64,000 bases of DNA from Rickettsiales bacterium (GTDB lineage: Bacteria > Pseudomonadota > Alphaproteobacteria > Rickettsiales > JAJNBL01). The position numbers and the translations under genes are program-made. Each line of letters starts with the position of its first letter. Position 1 is the stretch's first letter. Shown piece after piece: positions 18,049-28,350 of this stretch. The notes beneath the pieces are model-generated. The model saw nothing but the letters and a program-made list of their open reading frames with translations. It made no database searches and was not told the origin of the DNA. The DNA lies in NCBI GenBank assembly GCA_021156175.1, contig JAJNBL010000005.1, positions 1 through 64,000 on the forward strand. Direction: 5' to 3'.

Positions 18049-18142
18049 ACATTTAGGCTAGGCATTCAAGGCGAGGAGAGCGTAAGCGTAGTCAAATCTA
18101 CGTGCGCATCGACGAATCCGATGGATAACGACGCATAAATGT
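18049..18142. repeat. Dispersed imperfect inverted-repeat element, copy A
   Basis: About 94 bases forming a long imperfect hairpin: outer ACATTTA / TAAATGT, inner CGTAG / CTACG around TCAAAT. The core arrangement (gcgaggagagcgt...tacg..gcatcg) resembles copies at 28937-29014 and 32271-32392. It lies between clpX and mazG. Confidence 0.6.
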
Positions 18143-18155
18143 AAATGAAAAATAC

Positions 18156-18191
18156 TAAAAAGGGCACGTATCTTATAAGATACGTGCCCTT
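18156..18191 (-). terminator. Rho-independent terminator of clpX
   Basis: A perfect palindrome (AAGGGCACGTATCTTA and its complement, 18160-18191) is followed on the minus strand by TTTTTAGTATTTTT. It lies 20 bases after the clpX stop. Confidence 0.88.
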
Positions 18192-18211
18192 GTATTCAAG
18201 CATTTGGAAAT

Positions 18212-19504
18212 TTAAGAAGCTGCCTTAGAGCGGCGTTTTTTCTTCTCGGCTTTCGCCTCAGAAGTCGTTTCAAGCGTCAGTGGAACTTTACCATCCACCA
18301 TGTCCGCCGTGATCACGACTTCACTTACACCTTTTGCACCTGGGATATCGTACATGAGATCAAGGAGTAATCCTTCCATGATCGCACGCAAGCCCCGCGC
18401 TCCGGTTTTACGCTTAATCGCCTTTTGGGCAATAGATTTAAGTGCACCGTCGGTGAAAGAAAGCGTTACATCTTCCATTTCAAAAAGCTTACCATATTGC
18501 TTCACGAAAGCATTTTTTGGCTCTGTGAGAATCTGGATCAGCGCCGCTTCATCCAAATCGTCAAGCGATGCCACAACCGGCAGACGCCCTACGAATTCTG
18601 GAATAAGCCCGAACTTCACGAGATCATCCGGCTCTACTCTACGGAACGCTTCGCCGGTACGGATATTCTCCGTTGTGCCACGTACATCAGCACCGAAACC
18701 AATCGCTGTACCGCGTCCGCGCGCTTCGATGATCTTCTCGAGACCAGAGAATGCACCACTACAGATAAAGAGGATATTAGTCGTATCCACTTGCAGGAAC
18801 TCCTGCTGTGGATGTTTCCGTCCTCCTTGCGGCGGCACGGATGCAACCGTACCTTCCATGATTTTAAGGAGCGCTTGCTGCACACCTTCACCCGATACAT
18901 CACGGGTGATGGAAGGGTTATCCGATTTACGAGAGATTTTATCTACCTCATCGATATACACGATCCCGCGTTGCGCTTTATCGACGTTATAATCTGCCGC
19001 CTGGAGCAATCGCAAAATAATGTTTTCGACGTCTTCACCCACGTAACCCGCTTCCGTCAACGTCGTGGCATCCGCCATCGTAAACGGTACATCGAGAATT
19101 CGTGCAAGCGTCTGGGCAAGGAGGGTCTTACCGCAACCGGTAGGACCAATTAGGAGAATATTTGCTTTCGCAAGTTCAACATCCTGAGAGTTTTTCTCCA
19201 TATGCGCAAGGCGCTTATAGTGGTTATGCACCGCTACCGAAAGCACTTTTTTGGCATGATCCTGCCCGATGACATAGTCATCAAGCACCTGCCGAATTTG
19301 GCTTGGCTTAGGTACACCGTCCCCTCCTCCTGGAATTAAGGAAGATTTGCTCTCTTCGCGGATAATATCCTGGCATAATTCGACGCATTCATCGCAAATA
19401 AAGACCGTAGGTCCTGCGATAAGCTTGCGCACTTCATGCTGGCTTTTGCCGCAAAACGAGCAATATAGGGTATTTTTTGAATCCGTATCGCCTGATTTCG
19501 TCAT
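18212..19504 (-). CDS. clpX: ClpXP protease ATPase subunit ClpX
   Basis: AAA+ unfoldase that feeds substrates to ClpP. N-terminal zinc finger with four Cys ([23 protein letters not shown]), Walker [19 protein letters not shown], pore loop YVGEDVEN, Walker [12 protein letters not shown], arginine-finger region PEFVGRLPV and the C-terminal subdomain [14 protein letters not shown]. 430 residues, standard. It follows clpP by 113 bases on the same strand. Confidence 0.97.
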   Translation of the reverse strand: MTKSGDTDSKNTLYCSFCGKSQHEVRKLIAGPTVFICDECVELCQDIIREESKSSLIPGGGDGVPKPSQIRQVLDDYVIGQDHAKKVLSVAVHNHYKRLAHMEKNSQDVELAKANILLIGPTGCGKTLLAQTLARILDVPFTMADATTLTEAGYVGEDVENIILRLLQAADYNVDKAQRGIVYIDEVDKISRKSDNPSITRDVSGEGVQQALLKIMEGTVASVPPQGGRKHPQQEFLQVDTTNILFICSGAFSGLEKIIEARGRGTAIGFGADVRGTTENIRTGEAFRRVEPDDLVKFGLIPEFVGRLPVVASLDDLDEAALIQILTEPKNAFVKQYGKLFEMEDVTLSFTDGALKSIAQKAIKRKTGARGLRAIMEGLLLDLMYDIPGAKGVSEVVITADMVDGKVPLTLETTSEAKAEKKKRRSKAAS

Positions 19505-19617
19505 CTGGACTCCATTCTCCTTAGATTCAGAGTGTTATAGTGGCTACTTCTTCCCATCATAAATACCCGCTTTCAAATAGCAATGTACAAAATGAGAAGA
19601 ATACCTCTGGCTTCAGC

Positions 19618-20250
19618 CTATTTCTTATCTTTATTAAGCACTTGGGTACGTTCCAAAACAATTTCATCAATCAACCCGAAGTCTTTTGCTTCCTCAGGTG
19701 ACATGAAATTATCCCGCTCCATGTTTTTCTCAATAATCGGAAGTTTTTGGCCGGTATGCTTCACATAAAGCTGGTTTAACCGCTTTTTCATGGTCAGGAT
19801 TTCCTTCACATGAATTTCCATATCGGTCGCCTGTCCCTGCATCCCACCGGAAGGTTGGTGAATCATGATCCGCGAGTGAGGAAGCGCATAACGTGCCCCT
19901 TTAGCCCCTGCCGTCAAGAGGAGTGACCCCATTGAACATGCCTGGCCTAAGCATAAAGTAGAGATTTTCGGACGGATATATTGCATTGTGTCATAAATAG
20001 ACATACCTGCAGTTACTACCCCCCCTGGCGAGTTGATATACATAGCAATCTCTTTATCAGGGTTTTCTGACTCCAAGAATAGAAGCTGTGCTACAATGAT
20101 GCTTGCCATATAGTCTTCGACCTGTCCGGTGACGAAAACGATACGTTCTTTGAGCAGCCTAGAATAGATATCATAGGCACGCTCTCCCCGGCTCGTTTGT
20201 TCAACCACCATCGGAACGAGGCCCATTGCCGTATCCAGTGCATTTGCCAT
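19618..20250 (-). CDS. clpP: ATP-dependent Clp protease proteolytic subunit
   Basis: Barrel-forming serine protease of 210 residues. Catalytic Ser in [13 protein letters not shown] (most ClpPs have GQAASMGA), His in [14 protein letters not shown], Asp in the FGLIDEI region; [20 protein letters not shown] is the usual oxyanion segment. GAGGG lies ahead of the ATG. First gene of clpP-clpX, divergent from the ankyrin gene. Confidence 0.97.
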   Translation of the reverse strand: MANALDTAMGLVPMVVEQTSRGERAYDIYSRLLKERIVFVTGQVEDYMASIIVAQLLFLESENPDKEIAMYINSPGGVVTAGMSIYDTMQYIRPKISTLCLGQACSMGSLLLTAGAKGARYALPHSRIMIHQPSGGMQGQATDMEIHVKEILTMKKRLNQLYVKHTGQKLPIIEKNMERDNFMSPEEAKDFGLIDEIVLERTQVLNKDKK

Positions 20251-20550
20251 GCTTTACCCTCTTTTTGTTGGTTACGCGAAAAATAACGCTTCTAGTGCTA
20301 TTAGCACATCCGCCCCCACATTGTCACCAGAAGTATTAAAAAAGACTAAACGCAATAGTACTCTTATGGATTTTTTGTCACAATAGCTTAAAATTGTATC
20401 GCAAAGAAACATCATAAACTTTAGATGACAAAAGAACACAACTTTATGTTTCTTTTATGTTTTTTGTAATTTCCTTCCTTGAATATACGCCAAATTTGTC
20501 TAATATCCAGATCTGGTTATTTTCTTTATAATGGCAAAGATACACATTTT
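20251..20550. other. AT-rich divergent intergenic region (clpP / ankyrin gene)
   Basis: Three hundred bases without a convincing gene. It must hold the promoters of clpP (minus) and the first ankyrin gene (plus). TTGTCA followed 16 bases later by TATCGC near 20377-20404 is a weak plus-strand candidate. An in-frame ATG at 20479 would extend the ankyrin protein by 24 residues but has poor support. No tRNA or clear repeat. Confidence 0.5.
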
Positions 20551-23427
20551 ATGAGCAAAAAAAGATCGAATGAAGCGCCAGCCAAGGATTCACCACAACA
20601 GATAACTTACAACCTGTTCCAAGCTGTCCTTGACGATAATGAAACGCAAGCAGAAAAAGAAGAAAATCCACATGCAGATCTGGGACTTCAGGATTTAGAC
20701 GAAGTAGAAAATGCAAAGGCACTTACCGATGCTATAGATAAAGCAAAAGAACTGGAACTTCTTGATACAAAAGTCGATGAGAAGACAAAGAAGCAACTGC
20801 TCTCCACTTTTGAAAATATCAATGTTCAGATAGGCGACTCCGCCCTTGATTTAGCTGCACGGGCAGGAAATGACGATGCTGTGCTTAATCTTTATAATCA
20901 AGGAGCCTCTGTAGCACACTATGATCCGGCTATCGCTGAGCTCGGCAATCTGCCACTACACAACGCAGTGCAGCAAGATAACCTCACCTTAGCAACCATA
21001 CTTGTCGCTGCAGGAAGAAAAAGAGGACGTTTTGGTAATAATCGAGAAAAATTGGATATCGATCAACAGGATCCAGAGGGTTTTACTCCTCTGCACTATG
21101 CAGCTTCAGAAGGGAAGGAGAAGCTTGTAGAATTACTTACTTTAAATGGCGCAGATGTTTCTAGCAAAATACTGGCCCAAGCCCTATCCCGGGGTCACAT
21201 TCGGACGGCTAAACACCTTATTAGACGTGCTGTTGAAGTTTACAAAGAGACCGCAGATGGATTAGGAGGGCTGTCACCGAAAGAAATCCTAGAAAAAGCA
21301 GCACCATCTTTAGGTATCGATGCAATAATGAACCACTATCAAAACGTTCACGGTAGCATAAATAAACTGAAAGAAGCACTTACAAGAAATGATATTGAAT
21401 ACCTCACCTTGCGATCTTCACAAAAACCCAACCTCTTGAAAAGACGAATTGACACCAACCGCGGCATGAGCCTCATACATTTTGCCGCGAAGCAGGATGA
21501 TCCTACCATGATAGGATTTCTGCTAAAAAATAATGCTGCCATATTCAGTTTCGATAAGAGTAAAAACACCCCACTTCATTGGGCTGCTCATCACGGTCGT
21601 GTAACCAACATCGCGTGCATTGTTGATAACATTCGAACGCATTACAAAGGTAAAAATGTTGTAGAGGATGTGGTAAAGAGGGTTATGAACTCTCCAAACG
21701 CGCGTAACATCACTGCCTTACATCGTGCTACCCAACACAACCAGTTAGAGGCTATGAAAGCCATTCTAACGTATGGCGCTGATGTCGACGCCTTCACAAA
21801 TAAAAACAAAACTCCGTTAGATTATGCACTAGACAATAGAAATGTCGAAGCGACAAAACTTCTTTTGGAACATGGCGCAACGATTCGCAACGATTATAAA
21901 CGTTTAATCAAATTGGCACATCCTGTGCATAATGCTGCACGAAAGGGAAATCTTGAGCTATTGACTTTGATGCTTGCAATGGGCGGAATGGATATTAACG
22001 CCAGAGATGATAAAGGAAAGACGCCTCTTCAAACCGCAGCCGCATATGGCCACGTGAATACCACAGCTTTCCTTATGGAGCATGGTGCTACAATCGGTCA
22101 GCAAGCGATTACCAGTATAACAACACTGGGTGAGTATCCTGTCCATCAAGCAATCCGATTCAATAGGGTCGACCTTGCCTCTTATCAACTTGCTTACAGC
22201 AAGGGTATTGAAGGAAAAAATCCTGAAAAAATAGAAACAGCTGAAAAACGAGATGCACAGGCCCTCGGGAAAAATCTCCTTACCGTATTAGGAGAGGATA
22301 AAATGAATGAACCTAATGAAGATGGGCATATGCCTCTTCATATAGCCGCATGGTATGGTCGTGCTTTTGCAGTACTAGCATTGATTAATCGTAAAGCACA
22401 TATCGAAGCAAAAGATAATGAGAAAAACAGGCCGTTACATTTTGCAGCTCTCGGAGTTCATCCGGAAATTGCAATTTTCCTTATTAAGAAGGGAGCTTCG
22501 GTAACCAAAGCAAATACGGTAGGCCTTACACCATTACATTTTGCAATATGGGGAGATCCTACAAAAAAAACGAAGAAAGCTGGAGATGACAAAGATCCGA
22601 ATCCACAAGATGCTTCTACCCCCATAGAAGAACGCCGCCTTGCGTTCATTGCACTTCTGATAGAGCATGGTGCATCTCCCAACATTATTAATAAAATTGA
22701 TGGAAGCACCTTACTTCATTGGGCTACAGAACATAACCATATAAACCTGCTAAAGAGCATCCTTAAGGATAAAAAATGTCCTGATATTAATGCACAAAAT
22801 ACGGATGGAAATAGCGCATTGCATCTTGCATCCCTCTATGGCCGCGAGGAAGCTGCCGCACTTCTTATTACTTATGGAGCCGCTGATTCACGTAATAATC
22901 TTAGACAAACTCCGATAGCTTGTGCTTTCTCGAAGCTTCCTTCCTCAGAATCTTCTTCTAGCATCGCACCACAAGAAAAAGTGATAAACCTCTTGCTGGC
23001 TGCAGGCTCATCACTTCCCGAGGGTAGGAAGCTTCCTTGGAGGAATCTAAAGGAATCCGACTTCACTAAAGATACCAGATGCTTAAAAATCAGCGATCCC
23101 CAAACCCATATTGATGCACTCAATAAACCAGAGGTAATGTATAATATCACGGCCAAAACCACGAAAAGAGCGAGTCTGGAATTAAATGAACTAACACAGG
23201 CACTACGAATAGCAATAAAAAAGGCCTTGGTAGGTGGATTCCAAAAATTGATAAAAGAGACATTGGGAATTGATGACTGCCCCCTTTCTCCTGCCCAACA
23301 CACCGCGTTTGAGAAAGCTACTACAGAGATTCAAGAGCGTGCTACAAACCCTGGTAAACATGTAAAACAGGTACTTGGACAGCAAATGCCCTCTTCTTCT
23401 TCCTCTCCATCACTACCGAAAAGATAG
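20551..23427 (+). CDS. Giant ankyrin-repeat protein 1 (effector candidate)
   Basis: About 958 residues, no signal peptide. After a charged N-terminus (MSKKRSNEAPAKDSPQQ) there are many ankyrin repeats from about residue 90 to 810, e.g. EGFTPLHYAASEGKEKLVEL, KNTPLHWAAHHGR, NITALHRATQHNQLEAMKAI and NSALHLASLYGREEAAALL. Longer units recur, marked by a short helix and then [EA][YH]P[VL]H (about residues 454 and 527). The last 100 residues contain a non-ankyrin module IKKALVGGFQKLIKETLGID...PLSPAQ and end SSSPSLPKR, matching the end of the next gene. Such proteins bind host or self proteins; secretion by the nearby T4SS is only an inference. Codon use looks richer in AGA/ATA than in housekeeping genes here. 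Confidence 0.85.
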   Translation: MSKKRSNEAPAKDSPQQITYNLFQAVLDDNETQAEKEENPHADLGLQDLDEVENAKALTDAIDKAKELELLDTKVDEKTKKQLLSTFENINVQIGDSALDLAARAGNDDAVLNLYNQGASVAHYDPAIAELGNLPLHNAVQQDNLTLATILVAAGRKRGRFGNNREKLDIDQQDPEGFTPLHYAASEGKEKLVELLTLNGADVSSKILAQALSRGHIRTAKHLIRRAVEVYKETADGLGGLSPKEILEKAAPSLGIDAIMNHYQNVHGSINKLKEALTRNDIEYLTLRSSQKPNLLKRRIDTNRGMSLIHFAAKQDDPTMIGFLLKNNAAIFSFDKSKNTPLHWAAHHGRVTNIACIVDNIRTHYKGKNVVEDVVKRVMNSPNARNITALHRATQHNQLEAMKAILTYGADVDAFTNKNKTPLDYALDNRNVEATKLLLEHGATIRNDYKRLIKLAHPVHNAARKGNLELLTLMLAMGGMDINARDDKGKTPLQTAAAYGHVNTTAFLMEHGATIGQQAITSITTLGEYPVHQAIRFNRVDLASYQLAYSKGIEGKNPEKIETAEKRDAQALGKNLLTVLGEDKMNEPNEDGHMPLHIAAWYGRAFAVLALINRKAHIEAKDNEKNRPLHFAALGVHPEIAIFLIKKGASVTKANTVGLTPLHFAIWGDPTKKTKKAGDDKDPNPQDASTPIEERRLAFIALLIEHGASPNIINKIDGSTLLHWATEHNHINLLKSILKDKKCPDINAQNTDGNSALHLASLYGREEAAALLITYGAADSRNNLRQTPIACAFSKLPSSESSSSIAPQEKVINLLLAAGSSLPEGRKLPWRNLKESDFTKDTRCLKISDPQTHIDALNKPEVMYNITAKTTKRASLELNELTQALRIAIKKALVGGFQKLIKETLGIDDCPLSPAQHTAFEKATTEIQERATNPGKHVKQVLGQQMPSSSSSPSLPKR

Positions 23428-23440
23428 TAATCCTTTCTCT

Positions 23441-23476
23441 TATGCAGGAGTAATAATATACTGTTATTCCTGCATA
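23441..23476 (+). terminator. Hairpin after ankyrin gene 1
   Basis: TATGCAGGAgTAA pairs with TTAtTCCTGCATA around an AT-rich loop, just after the stop; T-rich sequence follows at a distance. Probable terminator or 3' mRNA stabiliser between the two ankyrin genes. Confidence 0.6.
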
Positions 23477-23620
23477 AAATTCTCCATAAGCCATTCCTTT
23501 TTTTCTTACACTTATGCTTTTTTTATTTCTTCTTCTGCTTTCCCTTTCGTAATTTTATCCCCTTACTGCCTTAATAACTCTTGATGGCATACACATCAAC
23601 CGAAAGTAAGAGTTATTAGC

Positions 23621-26600
23621 ATGGCAAAACACAGCACCAAACCCCTTAAACACTTAGATGACGAACAAAAAAACATTGCTTTGTTCAACGCGCTTGAAGC
23701 TAATAAGTCGGACGATATCAGAAAAATATTTTTGGAGGGAGCAAACCCTAATGCTAAGGGAAAAGACGCAATCACTCCCTTACATAAAGCCGCAGAAGTT
23801 GGCAATCCGGATATTATCGATATTCTTATACGTGAGGGTGGAAACGTTGAAGCCATTCAAGAGAATGTAACTCCTATTGAATGCGCAGCACAACATGGCC
23901 ATGTTGAAGCGATTAAGAGCCTGCTAAGAGGGAATGCCAAAATCCCAGATTCCGTTAAAGACGCGATAAAAACGCTGGGTGAGTATCCACTACATCGGGC
24001 AGCCCAAAAGGGAGACATCCCCTTATTGAGCTATCTCCTCGCCATGGGAAAGGATATTAATCAAGTCAATGTACATGGCGATACACCCTTACATTACGCT
24101 TGTTGGCAGGGGCATACGCATGCCGTCGAACTGCTTCTTGCAGCTAGTGCAAAAGTAAATGTGAAAAATAACGAAGACGCCACCCCACTTCATAAAGCAA
24201 CGCCCTACCCTAAAATTACCGAATTGCTGATTTCACACGATGCGGAAGTCAATGCAAAGACCCTTAAAGGACACACTCCCTTGGATTGGGCGTTGACTGA
24301 TGGTCAGATCGAAACGGCACGATTGCTACATCAACATAAGGCTACAACTTACGATATCGATATTGGGATTCGGTATATAGATTTTGACGATCACATGGAA
24401 GAAGCGATTAAAAGAAAAGATATTCCTTATCTTACGCACCGGCTTGCAACAGATTGTGACATCAACGACGCACCCAAAACCTTAGATGGACGTAGTTTGT
24501 TGCATATTGCCGCTCGATATAAGAATCCCGACATACTTGATTTCTTCTTTAGAAATGGTGCATTCCGAATGGTAGATCATTATAAAAATTCGCCCATACA
24601 TGTTGCAGCCCATTTTGGTAATCCGGAAATTATCGACCTTCTGCTGCAACACGGAGAAAATGCAAACGCTTCAAACCAGTCAGGTTTAACCCCATTAGAC
24701 TTTGCCATCAAAACAAACCAACTCTCAAGTATGAAGTTCTTACTGCAAAATGGAGCATTAGCGGATGGACCTGGAAATTTACTGGAATCGCCAATACATC
24801 TTGCTCTTGCGCTGAATAATGTAGCCGCAACCAAACTTCTCATTGACCATGGAGCTACGCTACCTTCCTGGTATCACGATCGCATTAAGGATGCTGAATA
24901 TCCGTTGCATGAAGCAGCCAAAGGAAATGATACGAAATTTCTTACCCTCTTACTCGCACAAGGGCATGATGTAAATGTACAGGATAGAGAAGGAAGAACT
25001 CCATTACATGACGCAGTAGAAGCGGGAGAATCGAGGCTTATTGAGTTACTGACGAATAATAATGCTAACATCAATGCCAAAGATAAAAAAGGCTTAACAC
25101 CTCTTCATTATGCCTCCATGGGAAAACTAAAAACAGCCGGCACACAGAAAATTTTGGATATTACAGGCGATAATTCTATCGTAACACAGCTTATCGAGAA
25201 GGGGGCCAATGTAAACGCGGCAAGTAATAAAGGCTCTACCCCATTACACTTCGCTGCCCAAAATGGATTTACAGAAATCGCCACTGCATTGTTAAATGCA
25301 GGCGCAAAAATCCAGACTCCTAACAAGGCCGGGGATAAACCCATTACCCTTGCTGCTACAAATGGGGATCACAAGACCGTTGCTTTTTTCTTGAAAAAGG
25401 GAAATTCCGTCGAACCAAAGGCTTTTAAGAGGATAGTTGAATTGGGAAAATATCCCCTGCATAAAGCTATTCGAGCAGGCGACACTTCCTCCATTTCTTA
25501 TTTATTGGCACTGAAAATACTCAAAGGTGTTCGGGATACAAACGTAAAAGAGTTAAAAACGCTTGATCCTAAGGAGCTGAAAAGAACAATCCCGTCCATT
25601 AATAAAAGCAGCCTCAATGCACTTGATCATACAGGAACTCCATTGTTACATCTTGCTGTGTGGAATAACCGTATTTCAGCACTTGAAGCACTGCTAAAAC
25701 TTGATGCAGACACAAATATCACTACTGGAAATGGATTTACCCCCTTGCATGCGGCCGTATGGAGTAACAACGTGTTGGCCGTCCAACTTCTGTTGAAACA
25801 TGGCGCCAATATCGAAGCAACGACTCAGCATGGAAATACTCCTCTCCATTTGGCTGCATTATCCAATAATGCACGTATTATGGAACTCCTGATACAATAT
25901 AAAGCAACCGTTGACGCAAAAAATAAGGACGGACAAACCCCTCTTTACTTAGCTGTTTTCAGTAACCAGCCTGAAGTAATAAAGTGTTCAGAACAAAAGT
26001 CTCACCCCCACCTCACTCCAGAGAATGTTGCGGATGTAATAAAAAATCGTGTTGCTGTCATTGAGATGTTACTGAAGAATGGTGCATCTCCAGATATCAT
26101 AGGAAAAGAGGAATTAAACGACCATCTCCTATACTTGATAGAAAAACCAGGGGCATTGGAAATAGTAAAAATACTGGTTCAGGCCTCACCTGTACCCTAT
26201 GCTTCTTCCGCTGCGATCTCTATTGCGAATTACGAGGAGATTATCAAAATGCTCTTATCGGCAGGAATGCCGTATAACAACCTGAGTGATAGCCTACCAA
26301 TAGACCTCAAACCTTCGGATTTTGATACAAACCACCGCCTACTACTCAGCAATCCTGAACGTTCGATTATGATCGTCAATAAAGCTCTAACCTTGGCTAA
26401 CTATTTGCCCAACCAAGACCCAAATGCAACAGAAGAGGAAGTATATAAGTTGTACGTAGAGATATTTACAATATCACTAAAAGAGGGATTAGGTATTGAT
26501 ACCCCTCTTCTTTCCTATTCGCAGAACGAGGTTTTTAAGGCCGAAGCCAAGCGATATACACAAGAAATCATGCATCCTCGTGGTGATACATTTGTGAGTC

Positions 26601-26659
26601 GTCATCGGCCAGAAGGGCCTAGAGCTCAAGGTAGCACGCCCCCTTCACTATCACACTAG
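23621..26659 (+). CDS. Giant ankyrin-repeat protein 2 (paralogue of protein 1)
   Basis: 1012 residues, almost entirely ankyrin repeats from about residue 15 to 890 (ITPLHKAAEVGNPDIIDILI, DTPLHYACWQGHTHAVELLL, STPLHFAAQNGFTEIATALL, NTPLHLAALSNNARIMELLI). A higher-order unit starting with a short helix and [LA][GE][EK]YPLH recurs near residues 116, 426 and 609. The C-terminus has ISLKEGLGIDTPLLSYSQNE and ends TPPSLSH, the same module as in protein 1, so the two arose by tandem duplication. GTAAGAG is the ribosome site. No signal peptide or membrane helix. A role as secreted effector or scaffold is inferred from the class, not shown. Confidence 0.87.
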   Translation: MAKHSTKPLKHLDDEQKNIALFNALEANKSDDIRKIFLEGANPNAKGKDAITPLHKAAEVGNPDIIDILIREGGNVEAIQENVTPIECAAQHGHVEAIKSLLRGNAKIPDSVKDAIKTLGEYPLHRAAQKGDIPLLSYLLAMGKDINQVNVHGDTPLHYACWQGHTHAVELLLAASAKVNVKNNEDATPLHKATPYPKITELLISHDAEVNAKTLKGHTPLDWALTDGQIETARLLHQHKATTYDIDIGIRYIDFDDHMEEAIKRKDIPYLTHRLATDCDINDAPKTLDGRSLLHIAARYKNPDILDFFFRNGAFRMVDHYKNSPIHVAAHFGNPEIIDLLLQHGENANASNQSGLTPLDFAIKTNQLSSMKFLLQNGALADGPGNLLESPIHLALALNNVAATKLLIDHGATLPSWYHDRIKDAEYPLHEAAKGNDTKFLTLLLAQGHDVNVQDREGRTPLHDAVEAGESRLIELLTNNNANINAKDKKGLTPLHYASMGKLKTAGTQKILDITGDNSIVTQLIEKGANVNAASNKGSTPLHFAAQNGFTEIATALLNAGAKIQTPNKAGDKPITLAATNGDHKTVAFFLKKGNSVEPKAFKRIVELGKYPLHKAIRAGDTSSISYLLALKILKGVRDTNVKELKTLDPKELKRTIPSINKSSLNALDHTGTPLLHLAVWNNRISALEALLKLDADTNITTGNGFTPLHAAVWSNNVLAVQLLLKHGANIEATTQHGNTPLHLAALSNNARIMELLIQYKATVDAKNKDGQTPLYLAVFSNQPEVIKCSEQKSHPHLTPENVADVIKNRVAVIEMLLKNGASPDIIGKEELNDHLLYLIEKPGALEIVKILVQASPVPYASSAAISIANYEEIIKMLLSAGMPYNNLSDSLPIDLKPSDFDTNHRLLLSNPERSIMIVNKALTLANYLPNQDPNATEEEVYKLYVEIFTISLKEGLGIDTPLLSYSQNEVFKAEAKRYTQEIMHPRGDTFVSRHRPEGPRAQGSTPPSLSH

Positions 26660-26805
26660 GCGTCTAAACGGCCTGCCTCCATCTTAGTAGGAGCAGGGGA
26701 CAAAGGCCTGCTAAGGAGCGCCCCTGGACGCACATGCTGGCAGAGCGCATCTCCAGCGGGGAAATCGATAGCCTTAACGAAGTTTCCCTCTAAGCCCTAT
26801 TTTTC
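26660..26805 (+). ncRNA. Candidate structured RNA, possible pseudoknot, between ankyrin 2 and glmM
   Basis: Directly after the ankyrin 2 stop, GCGTC (26660-26664) can pair with GACGC (26727-26731). Inside, CTTAGTAGG (26683-26691) pairs with CCTGCTAAG (26707-26715) and CAGGGG (26694-26699) with CCCCTG (26721-26726); these two stems interleave as an H-type pseudoknot. Two more hairpins follow, GCTGG/CCAGC (26736-26757) and GGGAAA/TTTCCC (26759-26788), then a T-rich tract from 26800. The segment is more GC-rich than its surroundings. I do not recognise it as 6S, SRP, tmRNA or a known riboswitch; it could be a small RNA, an mRNA 3' element or a terminator region. Confidence 0.4.
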
Positions 26806-26846
26806 TTCTTCTCTTCCTTTGGCTTTCCCTTTGCTGATGAGACTGC

Positions 26847-26852
26847 TATGAT
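26847..26852 (+). promoter_or_regulatory. Extended -10 promoter of glmM
   Basis: TGC followed by TATGAT makes an extended -10 box; the -35 region (TTTCCC, 17 bases upstream) is poor. The leader contains a small hairpin CCGGTT / AACCGG (26858-26881) before the ATG at 26895, and there is no strong ribosome site. Confidence 0.5.
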
Positions 26853-26894
26853 AGCACCCGGTTATTAACCTTAAAAACCGGTAGCTTTAAAACA

Positions 26895-28250
26895 ATGATT
26901 CGTACATTCTTCGGTACTGACGGCATTCGCGGCCAAGCCAATCGTTTCCCTATGACAGCAGAAATCGCCATGCGCGTAGGCATGGCAGCGGGCACTTACT
27001 TCGTAAGAGGAAGCCATCGCCACCGGGTAATTATTGGGAAAGATACCCGCCTTTCGGGCTATATGATCGAACCGGCACTAGTCAGCGGCTTTATTTCCGT
27101 CGGGATGGATGTAATCTTGGTTGGCCCTATGCCTACCCCCGCGATTGCCAAACTCACCCGCTCCCTTCGTGCGGATTTGGGCGTGATGATCTCCGCCTCG
27201 CACAATACTTATCAAGATAACGGCATCAAACTCTTCGGCCCCAACGGCCTTAAGCTTTCCGATGAAGTGGAGCTGGCAATTGAAGATCTGATGCAAAATC
27301 CCAACCAGATTACACTCGCCGCACCGAACAAACTCGGCCGTGCAAAACGTCTGGAAGATGAAGTGGGACGCTATATTGAGAACGTAAAGCAAACCTTCCC
27401 CAATAAAATTAAATTTACCCTTGATGGCCTGAAGATTGTGCTCGACTGTGCAAATGGTGCAGCCTATCAAGCAGCACCTAAAGCCTTGTGGGAACTCGGC
27501 GCAGAAGTGATTCCGGTAGCCGTAAATCCGAACGGATTTAACATCAACGAAAAATGCGGCTCCACTTATCCTGAACTGATTTCCGAAGAAGTCAGAAAGA
27601 ATGGCGCGCATGTCGGGATCGCACTTGATGGCGATGCGGATCGCGTCGTGATGTGCGACGAGCACGGCACCATCATTGATGGCGACCAACTGCTCGCCGT
27701 GATCGCGACACATCAACTTAATCAAGGCACACTCAAAGGCGGGGGTGTCGTTGCCACACAGATGTCAAATTTAGGGCTAGAGCGCTATCTTTCAACGTTG
27801 GGGCTGCACCTCATCCGTACTCAAGTGGGCGACCGTTATGTGGTCGAAACGATGCGCGAGAAAGGCTATAACGTCGGCGGAGAACAATCCGGCCATATTA
27901 TCCTCACCGATTACACCACCACCGGCGATGGCCTAATTGCCGCCTTACAAGTCCTTGCCGTCATGGTACAGCAGGAAAAACCGGCAAGCGAAGTGACGAA
28001 CCTCTTTAAACCTGTCCCACAGCTTCTCAAGAATGTCCGTTATAAGGATGGGCAAAATCCATTGGAATCAACCAGCGTTCAAGCGGTGATCAAAAAATTT
28101 GAGAAGAAACTTGCAAAAACCGGACGGATCTTCATCCGAAAGTCTGGTACCGAACCGCTCATCCGCGTGATGGCCGAAGGCGAAGACCAGACATTCATCG
28201 AAGAAGCGGTAAATGCGATCGTGGCAGAGGTCGAAGCGGCAACCCGCTAG
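26895..28250 (+). CDS. glmM: Phosphoglucosamine mutase
   Basis: Converts glucosamine 6-phosphate to glucosamine 1-phosphate for peptidoglycan and LPS precursors. 451 residues with all family motifs: start [14 protein letters not shown], phosphoserine loop [20 protein letters not shown], metal loop [13 protein letters not shown], sugar loop GGEQSGHII and phosphate site [14 protein letters not shown]. Single gene on the plus strand. Confidence 0.97.
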   Translation: MIRTFFGTDGIRGQANRFPMTAEIAMRVGMAAGTYFVRGSHRHRVIIGKDTRLSGYMIEPALVSGFISVGMDVILVGPMPTPAIAKLTRSLRADLGVMISASHNTYQDNGIKLFGPNGLKLSDEVELAIEDLMQNPNQITLAAPNKLGRAKRLEDEVGRYIENVKQTFPNKIKFTLDGLKIVLDCANGAAYQAAPKALWELGAEVIPVAVNPNGFNINEKCGSTYPELISEEVRKNGAHVGIALDGDADRVVMCDEHGTIIDGDQLLAVIATHQLNQGTLKGGGVVATQMSNLGLERYLSTLGLHLIRTQVGDRYVVETMREKGYNVGGEQSGHIILTDYTTTGDGLIAALQVLAVMVQQEKPASEVTNLFKPVPQLLKNVRYKDGQNPLESTSVQAVIKKFEKKLAKTGRIFIRKSGTEPLIRVMAEGEDQTFIEEAVNAIVAEVEAATR

Positions 28251-28350
28251 CTTTACTTATGCGGAAGCTATAAACACCCCTTTTCTCCCTATCGTATTTT
28301 TAGTCGATAGCTGCGATCCTATCGTTTCATACGATGAGAAAGGTATCATT

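Noticed and set aside
18300-19153. Two long open frames on the plus strand opposite clpX (230 and 242 residues)
   Set aside because: Both lie wholly inside clpX on the opposite strand and have no family features or translation signals.
20251-20550. A tRNA or small gene in the 300-base gap before ankyrin 1
   Set aside because: No cloverleaf, T-loop or CCA pattern and no plausible frame with a ribosome site; the gap is AT-rich promoter sequence.
26660-26800. Idea that the structured block is tmRNA, 6S RNA or SRP RNA
   Set aside because: No tag-peptide frame ending in ALAA and no T-arm/CCA end, no GGAAGCAGCC-type SRP loop, and no clear 6S central bubble; kept as an unnamed candidate.
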